DNA of 64,000 nucleotides from Diphasiastrum complanatum (lineage: Eukaryota > Streptophyta > Lycopodiopsida > Lycopodiales > Lycopodiaceae), in the NCBI GenBank assembly GCA_029204225.1, contig CM055093.1, forward strand, positions 728,117 to 792,116, in the 5' to 3' direction. The translations under genes were made by a program, and so were the position numbers. The notes beneath the pieces were generated by a model, which saw nothing but the letters and a program-made list of their open reading frames with translations, was not told the origin of the DNA and ran no database searches. Within the stretch, counting starts at the first letter, position 1; every line of letters begins with the position of its first letter. Shown here one piece after another: positions 50,601 to 59,910 of the stretch.

Positions 50601-53600
50601 TCAGTTTATAGCTTTAGCTCTAGATTGCTACTTTGTTACTGTTTTGGAGACGTTTCATACGCTCCTATGGTTACCACATACTTGACATGTACATTTACTA
50701 GTCTTATATGCCTTTTGGCATGGAAAAGACATTAATAAAGCTTTCTTTCTTTCTTTCTTTCTTTCTTTCTCTCTCTGCGCCGCGTGCGCGCACACTCCTC
50801 CCCCCATCGGCTGCCTGCCATCGGCGGGCACACTTCGCTAGTATATATTAAAGATATTTTAGAGAGAGAATGTGAGGGTGTGTTAACCCAGCCTACTCTC
50901 CCTATGTCACGCCTACGGATTGAATTGAACTTTCAGACCTTGAGGTGAGGGAAGGAGTTACCAACTAAGAGATTGCTTATATATGGATGAACTCAATTAT
51001 ATTGAGATTTTTTGTTGCACTTTATGATGAAACAATCTCTTGTTTTGCTAATTTTTGGGTACACTTCAGAACCTAAATGTCTGATTTTTGTGTGGTGTCA
51101 TTGTGATCTTAAATGTGCTGTCTGGAATCAAGTATGATATCTTATCTCAAATCCTTGGCATTCATTTTCTAGTCTAAGATGATTATGAACTATTGTAAAT
51201 TTTATTGACTGTCATTTTATTAAAGATTTTATTTATTCCACAAGCTCATTTTATGGGGTGTTATAACATAGCTTCTCATATAAGCTGCAACATAGGGAAG
51301 CTGCTTGAAACTTTTTGTTTTTTCTTGTAGTTCTATTTAAAATTCATGTTAATATATGTATTATGTTCTTTTCCAATCAGTCCTTCAAATTTTGAGCTAG
51401 TTATTAGCTAATTGTAAGTCAACTTGTTCCCAAGTTTTACTACCAATGGAGAGAGGATTGTTGGCGAATAAATTTATGGGCAAAAAATATATGGGCTTCT
51501 AATTTGGCTGATTCTAGTTTTTGTGCGAGTGACATGGTGGTATGGGGAGAGATTTCGTTTTCCCCAACCGAGCTCTTGTGTGAGCTTTGCTTTTTGTCTC
51601 CTCAAGAGATGAGTTATGAGAAATTATTAGAGTCTCAATAAGCACGGGTGGGCAATAATCTACCTTTTGGGAACTCTCTATCATGGCAAGACTGGACCCG
51701 AATGGCAAAGAAACCAGCCTGCGAGTTACTCTAGAAGCCCTAAAACACATGCTGCAAATAAGAATGGGGCAGTTAGCTAATTAATGGCCTGGTGCTTTAA
51801 TAAAATGTCCAGGGAACTTTATAGATCCAGCATAATATCTCCATGAAACAGATGAAAAAGTATCTGAAGGGAACAGTGAGGAGTTTGTGAGAGAGGAGGC
51901 AGGGAGTGCCTGACATGGAATTCCTAGCAAAGAGGACTGGGAGAGAAATTTGAAAAGAGTAGAGGGCAGACAAGATGGGTAAAAGGGGTCACCAGGATTG
52001 CAATGATCAAGGGACTTGGTAATGGCTGAAGGAGGACCCTTTTTCCGTGAGATCTTTAAAAAGAACATCTGCTTCCTCATTATGGGATGTAAGGAACACA
52101 ACATTTCTGAACGTTGCAGGTTCTGAACTTCTTTTTGAAGGAACTCTGGTTATTATTACGTGCTAGTTTCATCTACTTGTGACGTTGCAGTTTAGTAGTT
52201 TCTATTCTTCAATGATATAAGCTGTCAGGATAGTGAATGAAGTCTATGCTATGTATGTGAGGGTTTGATTATCTGAATGCTTTGAGTTGAGTAATAATAT
52301 TTCTTTTACCCTTCTCCAGCTGTACAGTGCATGACATACTTGCATTTCTTTTCATATGTTGCAGCAAGATGATTTTCGGTCTCATATAGATGATTCACTG
52401 AAACATGGGTGTCCCATCTCAGTTTTTCGGAAGGAACGACTTATGTCAGATACATATGGCACAATATACTGGTATAGTTACATTTGTTCTATGACTTGAA
52501 TGTTCTGGAAACTAAGTGCAATTCTTTTTGAGGCAATTGGTTCTTTTTCTTGTTATGGTAACGACACAACTGATACTTCATGTTGGTCAATGTTATAGAT
52601 ATTTCACATCTTTTCCTGATAGGTATGAAGAAGATTCGATTTCAGGCCACCGGTTATACCGTGAATTACAGCAAAAAGTAGAAATAAGGACGAGGGGAAA
52701 AGTTTGGGGACGTACAGCACCTACTCCAGCGGCTGGTCAATGGGAGACGTTAGCAACATGTATTGAGGAATTTCAATCTGTGGCAGTATGGATTTCTGTA
52801 TCATAACTTGCAACTTATGTTTTGGGCTGTTTATCTGCATGTGCATGAAGATTAATTACGCATTTATGAGTATGATCGACATGCTCAAGCTGAAAAAAAT
52901 TACTACGTTGACAAGAAAGAAGATTGAAAATAAATCCAAATTAGTCGTTTTGCGAATATGATCTATTGAAGTAGCAGTAAAATTATCTACAAATCTGAAT
53001 TCAAATTTTGGTAGAAAATAAACAGTGAAGCTTACTCAAGGATCTTGGTGTCAATGCTTCTGGACATGATTTCAGTTTTTGATATCATATTTGATTTGGT
53101 GTAGCTCACTCCTATCCAATAGCAATGCAGGAAAAGCTTGAGTCAAGTAGAAACAGGCACGAAGCAGGCCTTGGAATTAGGATCCAAAATGACATCATTC
53201 CAGAACTAGAAGAGCTTCAAAAGGTGAAACACTGGACTATGGGACTTATTCTAACATTTCTAGCTTTGACATAGTTAAATGCAATTGCTGAGGAAGGTGG
53301 TATGTGTCAGATGAGAAGAGAATTTCATGGTTTGTGCACTTGAAAGTGACATTTCTGAGATATTTAGGTTAATTGCTCCTATTTTTAGTTTGGCTACCTG
53401 ATGAACAGATAGGTGCATGCTAATTGACCTTTGCATCATTTCACATCTGTATGGTGCTAATATTTCAGAAAAAGGAACGAGCAATAAAACGGCAGCAGAG
53501 ACAGGTTCTTTTATTGAACAATGCATTTTATGGAGATGGACTTGCAGTTGGGAGATCACGGAGAGATCGTAAACCAGTCACGTACACTTTTGGTGAGATA

Positions 53601-56600
53601 AATCTTCTTATTAGCATTGGAACTTATATCAATAAACGGGTCTTTTCTCATGAGAGTTTTAATGAATCTTCGTTTCAAGCAACAATTAGCAGCACATTTT
53701 CTAGGTATTAACTAAAGACAATAAACTCGAGAGATGATAGTCTAAGAAAGGATCAGAGTCTCTGAGGAGTATCAGGGGACTGCAATTGTACAAGAAAGAG
53801 ATGATGCATGTTTTGTGAAGTTTGAGAAGCCTTATGTTCTAATTTGCAATATAACATTATGATTATGCATGCAGTGATAAGATACTTCTCCTGTAAATTT
53901 CTATGCCAGAATGGAGTGAGATGGTTAACACAGCGATAAAATAACATCAGAATACTAAAGGGTACTAGAATCAGTGAGTAACACAAGTAGGCTCTTAGGA
54001 AGAACACTGGAACAACAAAGAATGGCAAAGCATTGCCCAACTGCGAAGTCAAGAACTCATCAACAAAAAAAGACATCAATTCATACTATCCTTGATTAGT
54101 GTCTTTCAGAACCGTGCCTTCTTAATTGTAGGTGTTTGTTTTCTTTTGGAAATCTCAGCTGAGGAACTTCAGGACATGCCTATCAGTCTTTTCTAAAGAT
54201 TCGCCTGGTTATTGTCAGGAAGTCAAAATTTCACTAAACAACTTTGGCCTTAAGGGTTTCGATAAAAATCATGTATTCACGGGGTCATTCCTTGAACTGT
54301 GCAAATTTCTCTTAAGATGAAAAATATGAAGGTGGTTCCTGTATACCCTTCACCTGTGGAGATGCTCCAGGAAAACCAAAAACTCTAGTGTATATTAAGA
54401 TGAAAATTTTAAGGTGCTTCTTGTATGCCCTTCACCTCTGAAGTGATAGAAAGTCAGCATATTGGCTTTATTTAAATCTACATAAATTAACGTGGACATA
54501 TTTTTATGCTTATGATCTGCACTTACTCTAGGGTGCTCACAACATGAGTATGGAGTCATCAATGGAATGCATGATTTAATTGGTGGTCGCAGGTCTCGTG
54601 GGTGGAGTCCATTTCCATTTTAAAGCAATATACATGCTTTCTCTGTGGCAAATTGTTTGAGTTTAGAAGCACTAATAATTTTTTCAAATCATGGCTAAGT
54701 AGAAACTCATTTCCTGGCTTGTCTGTGGAAACTCGTTCTTGCATTTCCATGTTTCCCAAGGGAGGTTCCCAGTCTGGGGAAAAGTTTGTAGAACACTTGG
54801 GGAAATATGTATCTAGATTCTATATATAGGAAGGGTTTCTTTATTGGGGAAAAATCAAAGTGTTTCTTTGATCTGTAAGGCCAAAAGGTCAATTTTACTC
54901 CACAACACTTGGTTTCTGGTGACTTTGTAGCCTATTTTTCATGTATTTTAGGGTTTCTACATATTGGGGATTAACATACGCCTGATTTTCAAAGAAAGAG
55001 ACAACCATGATCTCAAGAACTTTAGAATCATAATGGTCTGCAGCCCGATCGCTAAGCTTTATGTGACAATTTTGGACAGGAAAATAAGTAGATGAGCTGA
55101 AGCAAATGAAGTAGGAGCTCCCTCCCAGGTTGGCTCTGGACCTAAATATTCGTGACAGGCCACCATACATCCCTAAGAGCCATATCAAAAGGTGCAGAAG
55201 AAAATGGCCAATTCCTTTATTGTTGCTTTGTTGATTTTAAAGCGTTCAACACATTACCAAGGCAAAAGATATGGGAGAGAATGATCACATCACAATTACC
55301 TTAAAATGGTAGAAAGGCCCTCAGGCTTTATGAGCAAGTATGAGTTGAGTTGCCTAGACACTTGTGGACGATAGAGAAGAGAAGATGAAAATGAAGCTTT
55401 CAACATTGGAGTTGGGCACACATCTCCTCTCTTATACTATTCGGTTTTTCTATGAACGAGCTAGAAAATCGGCTATCAAGGCAAGGACACAAGTGGAGTG
55501 GTCAACGTAATAGGTTATACTTTATTATTGCTCTTTTGTGCTCAAGATGTGGTTCTACTAACCCAATATAGAAGTAATTTTCAGAAGTTGGTTGGCACGC
55601 AACAAATTGTCACCACTCTGGTATCAAAGTTAACGTTAGCAGAACTAAAGTAATGGTGATTGTGTTAGAAATCATAGCATGCAACATTCATTCAATTCAC
55701 GAGAGAGAAGGGAAAGGTAATACATAGTGCTTCTTTCAGAGAATCACAATGCCACAAATATGGAACAAGGGAGATGGAGGAAGTAACGACCGATGGTTGC
55801 AAGTCCATTTACACAAGGTTGGGACCTGACCGTTGTTAATCACATCATATGGCTCTTGGGCCCGTATGATGAATTTATTACACTAAAGTACATTGTGGCT
55901 GCATGTAGTAAATGACTAACTTAAATTAAATAGAACTTATTCGATTTGAATAAAACCTTCAATGAGTCAATGCTATATCTGATCTGTGTGAATCATCCCA
56001 TTGTTTGTCTGATGGCGTATGTATAATGTCTGAGGCCCAAATCAGGGCTAGTTATACGAGTGTGAGTGTTGATGTTTGCTAACAGGTACCTACCAATTAT
56101 ATGATGTATGTTGATCCTAGGTGGGGCTATTCTCCTTGATCACATGCATCACTGTGCTTACACATTTGAGCATTTTGTGCTTTTCTAGAGATCAATGACA
56201 TCTTTAAGGCATAAATTTTTATTCGTCTTCATTGGTGGGATGAAACTTCAGATTCTCACTCGGTGTGAATCTAGATATCAATATTGCAAAACTGCAGGAC
56301 ACACCCTTGGCTTAAAATCTATCACCATGGATCCCTTTCTAGGTATGGAAGGGCTTCATCTACATTCGTGGGATGAAACTTTAGATTCAATATAGATAAC
56401 ATCAACTGCATCCCGAGGTTCTTGTATGGAATTTTTGCAAGGAGTCAGGATGATAGCTGATTCTCAAGTGCAGCATTATTTTTGGTGATTGAATATTGTT
56501 TTTATTCTTCATCTAAACTTTCAAACAACCTATGAAGATATTCCAGTTAACCTATGGTGCAATGTTTTTCTTGTAGTAAACCATCGTTTATATGCTAGTA

Positions 56601-59086
56601 GCCAACATTGTCTTAAGAGCCACATGGACGTTGAAGAAAAATATTTTAAAAAAGCTTGATACTACAGCCCAAAGATGAATGGGGTGGACGCGGACAGGGC
56701 AGGGGTGCGTCTGGGTCCGGACGCGTCCACCCTGGACGCACTAATTTTTTTTTTTTTTTAGTTTAAAAAAAAAAAGGACGCGCCCGGGTCCAGACGCCGG
56801 ACGCAGACGCGAAAAGGCCAAACACCAAATCTGAGGATCTGTTGAACGCAATCCTCATGTAGCTTTCCTCACATGATCCTCAGAAAAACACGGAGCTTTT
56901 AAAGTCATTTTTTCTTGGCTCTCATAGTCGTGTCTTTTGGAACACACGGTTTTTCTGTTTTGTTTTCTATTTTCAAAGCTTTTCTGCAAGGTGTGCTTAG
57001 AGGGCCCTAGAACAGCTATGAGGCTACCATTTTACACTAACTACTGTTTTAGCATCATTGCTGAAATTTCCTGTAGCTCAGAAATTGAGGTTCTAATCAT
57101 TAACACTTGCTGTGCTACAGATGAATACGACCGATCTATCAATGAAGCCATCAACTTTACAAAGTATGAGTCTGCCTTTAGCTACAGCAACATGGTTAAT
57201 GAAAACAAAGCTTTTTGAGGCAACCTTAGCAACACCTATCCAACTTGTTAGTTGCATGAAGTTCAGGATAAACTTGTACTATATGATGAGAGATTTTATT
57301 CTGCACTGATGGCTTGTATGTGGTAATTGCAATAGGAAACGGCATCCATCTCCAGAGCCTACTGCAAGGCCTGTTCAGACAGATCGTATTTTGAGAAATG
57401 GGCCTGCAGATCGTGGGAGACATGATTTGGCAGAAGCAAATGACAGGCTTGATGCCGAGAATGGACACGAAGGCATTGTAGAGAAAGCTCCAGCCAAAAT
57501 TGCAGATCAAAGTGACAGATCTGATCAAGAGTCGCCACGTGCAGTTGGTTCTCGTGGGTACGTTTTTACATTGAAGAAGCTATTTGATTCTTTCTACTGC
57601 TTTATTCAGAGGTGTTCCTGAGTAATAAATTGGTCATGATGTTATGGAGGGGTGAAAGTTTTGAGCTGTGAATGTTTGAAATGAAAATTTTCCAGTTGAA
57701 CAGGTTTACTGTCAAGTCTGATGTTATAATGGGAAACCAAAGGTGATTTAAGCCTGTGAAACTAGGGAATAGAGTCAGGTGTCTTTGAAGTAAGTTCAAA
57801 TTGATACAGTTATTTCCCTTCACTTTTCTAGGCTTCAAATCTCTTAAAAGTTGGATTTGAGCAAGACTTCTATGGACCATGTCACCTCCTCTTTGAAAAG
57901 AGTCTATGGATTGTTGCTTTCATTCATGATGTTGCTCTAGATCCTTGTTTTGCATTTGAATCATCTTCACACATGATTGGTTGATGTATTTTAGTTGCTA
58001 GATTTTAGGACTGACAGGTTTATAGATTGTATTACTTACTGTGGTTCTATATGTTTTAGCATACTATTATTTGTAGACTGTGATTGATGCATGTCTGTTT
58101 GCATTGAACTCATTCACCATCAAAGCTGATGATTGGGAAGTTTGTGCATCGTACTTAAATACTGGGATGTCGCTCCCTGATGATTGGGAAGTTTGTGCAT
58201 CGTACTTTAATACTGGGATATTGCTCCAAAGGGCATCAAAGCTGACACACTTTCTGTGTGTGTTATGCTATGCAGTGAGAGACATCGCCGAAGGCCTCAA
58301 CGTTATGCAGGACATGATTTTGTAGAAGCTGCATATAATGACGATGATGACCAGTACAGTGATGATGAAATAGAAGGGGAGGTGGTTTATTATGATGATG
58401 CGTATGGGGAAGGAAAGGAAGGCTCTGACACAGACGAGGAGTACAGGGGAGAGGAAGATGGTGACATGGAGGAAGAAGAGGATGAAGAAGAAGCAGATAT
58501 TGGGAGTGAAGATAGCGACGAAGATGCTAGTCTGGAGGATGGCTTGAGGGGGACGCATTCTAACAGATACAGAAGAAATGAAGCAAAGAGCAGGCGTAAG
58601 TTAAAGTTTGTCGGCGATTTGCAATCAGGCTTAAGACGCAGTCAGCGGTCTACGCGAAGTTTGATTGATTACAGCAAGTATGAAGGAAGTGATTACGAGG
58701 AGGATACTTTTGATAATCCCCATCGTAAGAGAAGTAGTAGGGTTACTGGTGCCAGAAGTAGTAATAGTTCAGTAGACTTGGAAGAAGATGCCGAAAGTGA
58801 ATCATTCGAAGCACGCAAAGCAGATGAGGGGAGAGATTCGGGTAGTGAGGAGTTAGCTCATACTGAGCTAGAAAGTGACATTAAGAAGCCAATCTTCAGG
58901 GCCTCTGAAAATGGGGAAAGTAGGCCTGAAAATGAACAAAGTAATGTTTTTGTCAAGCGCCGATTTCTAGATTTAAACCAGATAGCCCCTGTTGGTCCTG
59001 GATATGATATACCAAGTTCTAGTTCTAGAGGTTCTGATTATGCTGAAGCAGTGGACATTAATCATCCTGTTGAGCAAAGGGACTAG
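38644..59086 (+). CDS. DDR4: DDT domain-containing protein, DDR4-like (12 exons, 712 aa)
   Basis: Exons: 38,644-38,901; 39,238-39,348; 44,597-44,683; 44,827-44,864; 44,963-45,044; 52,365-52,471; 52,623-52,785; 53,131-53,223; 53,469-53,592; 57,121-57,163; 57,336-57,557; 58,276-59,086. Every intron is GT...AG, phases agree, and the joined 2,139 nt has no internal stop. The N-terminus is basic/Pro-Ala rich. The DDT domain follows at residues ~70-165 (WQLRSMWELASIFNFLK, RSLLSLDSELSFNELESSLL, TWVTILCKKLKDRWSWVAEG). Then come DEVAIYKELDPATRVEILKA, a coiled segment, RSRRDRKPVTYTF with DEYDRSINEAI, a strongly acidic stretch, and the end FLDLNQIAP. This order matches plant DDR4 proteins. In Arabidopsis, DDT proteins bind ISWI remodellers, so a nuclear chromatin role is expected. 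Introns 2, 5 and 9 are 5.2, 7.3 and 3.5 kb. Confidence 0.93.
40346..40390. repeat. palindrome cluster GGAACGTAC / GTACGTTCC
   Basis: GGAACGTACTGTACGTTCC (40,346-40,364) is a palindrome around one base. An inverted and a direct copy of the word follow within 30 bp, then a T-rich run. A related cluster (GGAACGAAACGCGTTCC) follows an A-run at ~40,965. Confidence 0.85.
40548..40850. repeat. nested tandem duplications in intron 2
   Basis: A ~42-bp unit (TTCATGAGTGATCCATAATG and on) is repeated at ~40,549 and ~40,591. A larger, looser ~111-bp unit (TGATTAAAGTGCC to GGGGCGATCA) is repeated at 40,641 and 40,752. Confidence 0.85.
42188..42592 (+). other. 134-codon open frame inside intron 2, origin unknown
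   Basis: It reads MLPLFDVQRGLQASKFCDLS and ends CSHAERAISLHLIQL. The amino-acid mix looks protein-like (few low-complexity runs), and the preceding and following DNA is non-coding. I do not recognise the family. It could be a retro-copied exon of another gene, a lost transposon gene or chance. No splice border that would add it to the DDT gene keeps the conserved exon 2-3 junction. Confidence 0.3.
43885..44013. repeat. palindrome cluster ACCGTACGGT with (TTAA)n
   Basis: An A-run and (TTAA)n tract (43,887-43,920) is followed by AACCGTACGGTT (43,961-43,972), GGTTCTGAGAACC (43,981-43,993) and AACCGTTAACGGTT (44,000-44,013), three palindromes built from one word in ~55 bp. Confidence 0.88.
45566..46865 (+). 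pseudogene. LINE ORF1 (nucleic-acid chaperone type)
   Basis: ORF1 proteins coat the element RNA. The first part (45,566-46,072) is a Leu-Ala-Ala-Pro-Ser repeat in one frame; the second part continues in another from ~45,942. It contains a coiled coil (FLRYEISQLKGTVTSLVNEK and on, ~46,215-46,400), SWASVLKKGTKS, and an RRM-like end with NIRVRGVLDTQDALAEAKRF. A TGA at 46,677-46,679 interrupts it (probably CGA to TGA). The same frame resumes as DALRCRAKLRGTTIYMDDDL and runs to a TAG at 46,863-46,865. Confidence 0.72.
46863..46905 (+). promoter_or_regulatory. candidate stop-codon readthrough signal between ORF1 and ORF2
   Basis: TAG (46,863-46,865) is followed by GGA and, after a 6-nt spacer, a hairpin. 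GGGG (46,872-46,875) pairs with CCCC (46,902-46,905), one T is bulged, and CCCCGGG (46,877-46,883) pairs with CCCGGGG (46,895-46,901), around an 11-nt loop. ORF2 continues in the same frame after the TAG. The layout fits a readthrough element, but no function has been shown. Confidence 0.5.
46866..50549 (+). pseudogene. LINE ORF2: endonuclease, reverse transcriptase, zinc knuckle
   Basis: Endonuclease (~46,920-47,740): IGVWNCDGLHSSS at the start, FMETHESQ, LLTGDFNARTSS, and SDHSFLSF at the end. Its frame changes near 47,490-47,505. Reverse transcriptase (~48,330-49,200): IHPIHKNGDPMIPGNYRTI, GQAGFRSHYSTTDH, CCFVDFKKAFDSVPRSL, GVKQGCSLSPVLFGLYID and catalytic YADD at 49,048-49,059. A second frame change lies near 49,535. 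The C-terminal part holds the knuckle CQLCSLEEVESEEHFIFRC (CX2CX9HX4C, ~50,040-50,097) and an acidic then basic tail ending at 50,549. Catalytic residues are intact, but the two shifts block a full product. Confidence 0.9.
50737..50775 (+). repeat. LINE 3' end with (CTTT)n tail
   Basis: AATAAAG is followed by about eight CTTT units, in place of a plain poly(A) tail. Confidence 0.85.
54990..55660 (+). pseudogene. LINE reverse transcriptase fragment
   Basis: Plus-strand readings LKNFRIIMVCSPIAKLYVTI, then FLYCCFVDFKAFNTLPRQK, IWERM and later AQDVVLLTQYRSNFQKL (for ADDVVLL) follow the order of LINE reverse transcriptase. Stops and shifts lie between them, and the first catalytic Asp block is changed. 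It belongs to a relative of the intron 5 LINE. Confidence 0.8.
55663..56084. repeat. possible solo LTR
   Basis: 422 bp starting TGTTAGAAAT and ending TTTGCTAACA gives a TGTTAG/CTAACA inverted end. No clear 5-bp duplication flanks it (GATTG left, GGTAC right), so the call is weak. Confidence 0.25.
56683..56812. repeat. palindrome cluster GGACGCGTCC around T/A runs
   Basis: GGACGC words in both orientations (GGACGCGTCC at 56,719-56,728) lie left of a T run (56,744-56,759) and, after AGTTT, an A run (56,765-56,775). Further GGACGC and GACGC words lie on the right. It is very GC-rich against an AT-rich intron. Confidence 0.85.
58127..58228. repeat. 51-bp tandem duplication in intron 11
   Basis: TGATGATTGGGAAGTTTGTG and 31 more bases are repeated at 58,127 and 58,178 with three or four differences. 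It ends ~48 bp before the last exon. Confidence 0.9.
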
Positions 59087-59814
59087 GATGGATGTTTCTG
59101 TTGGTTGAGCTTTTCAGCAGTTCACATACTGAAATCTTGAATTCAGAACTCTTTTTACAACTTACCTCTTATCCAATGAGATCATTGTTCTTATATATTG
59201 CTACATTTGCAAGGGGAATTCAAACCCTGTATTGTATATTTCTATGAAAGCATCTGAAAGGACAAACTGATTTCTGGGTCAGTAGGAAGCTATGGAGTAG
59301 GGTAAAGCTGCCATTTGAGTGCAGTGCCAGTTGTGGCAAATGTTATCAGAGTTATCTCTATCTTGCCATTTCTGCAGAGAAGGTTGCTGAGAATTTGTTC
59401 CAAGATATTGACTCTTCTCATGCAATAAGCAATATACATCGAGAATCTCTTTACTGTAGTTATCATCTATGATGACTACTGGTCCTCTTGGAGGACTTTG
59501 TTTTTTTGAGACAGAGCAATTCACACATTTTCATTTCAATATTTTACGTGAGATCCTTACTGTTTAGGATAAATATCGAGTGTTCCATAAAAGTCATGCA
59601 TAATATTTATCATTGATAGTATGTTCTAACCTCTTAGATTAAAGCAGCTGGTGCTTCTCTAAATTTCTTGACTGAAAGGAGTGGCACATGCAAGTAATGA
59701 TACACCATGAGAGCTTGCTGAAACCCATTCCCACAAGTGCTTAATACTGGCCTCAGGTTTTTGTTCGTATATGCCGAAGACTAGCTCCACCAGCTTCAGC
59801 AGTTCTTGTCTGCA
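59087..59814 (+). other. 3' UTR / downstream region of the DDT gene
   Basis: Non-coding after the stop at 59,084-59,086. No single clear poly(A) signal could be chosen. Confidence 0.5.
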
Positions 59815-59910
59815 GGGGCTGACTCAACCAGTAGTCAACTTGTAGGGACTGAAGGGGCTCAATCAAAGATTGGATTGGCTCTCGGTGGCCCAATTAGTTT
59901 ACCGAGGTTT
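59815..59910 (+). other. exon-like segment after the DDT stop codon
   Basis: Between TCTGCAG and GAG|GTTTGT lies an open stretch reading GADSTSSQLVGTEGAQSKIG, then LALGGPISLPR. Its borders look like acceptor and donor sites and it is protein-like. It could be an alternative 3' exon of the DDT gene or a remnant. The main stop at 59,086 lies after the family's usual C-terminal end, so it is not needed. Confidence 0.25.

Larger units (their letters stand above)
45360..50775 (+). mobile_element. LINE (non-LTR retrotransposon) with ORF1 and EN-RT-zinc-knuckle ORF2
   Basis: A ~5.4 kb LINE. It has a GC-rich 5' part, ORF1 (45,566-46,865) with Pro/Ser repeats and a coiled coil, and ORF2 (46,866-50,549) with apurinic-type endonuclease, reverse transcriptase and a CCHC knuckle. 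A 3' UTR ends in AATAAAG and a (CTTT)n tail. Two frame changes in ORF2 and a TGA and a frame change in ORF1 show it is inactive. The 5' border is approximate and no target-site duplication was identified. The family is L1-like by domain order. Confidence 0.9.
45045..52364 (+). other. intron 5 of the DDT gene (7.3 kb)
   Basis: It carries the LINE at ~45,360-50,775, in the same orientation as the gene. The remaining ~1.9 kb has no recognised feature. A GC-rich stretch (GCGCCGCGTGCGCGC near 50,777) adjoins the LINE tail. Splice sites are GAT|GTACGA and TTGCAG|CAAGAT. Confidence 0.88.
53593..57120 (+). other. intron 9 of the DDT gene (3.5 kb)
   Basis: It contains a second LINE fragment (54,990-55,660), a possible solo LTR (55,663-56,084) and a GC-rich palindrome cluster (56,683-56,812). 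Splice sites are TTTG|GTGAGA and CTACAG|ATGAAT. The intron falls inside the conserved phrase TFDEYDRS. Confidence 0.85.
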
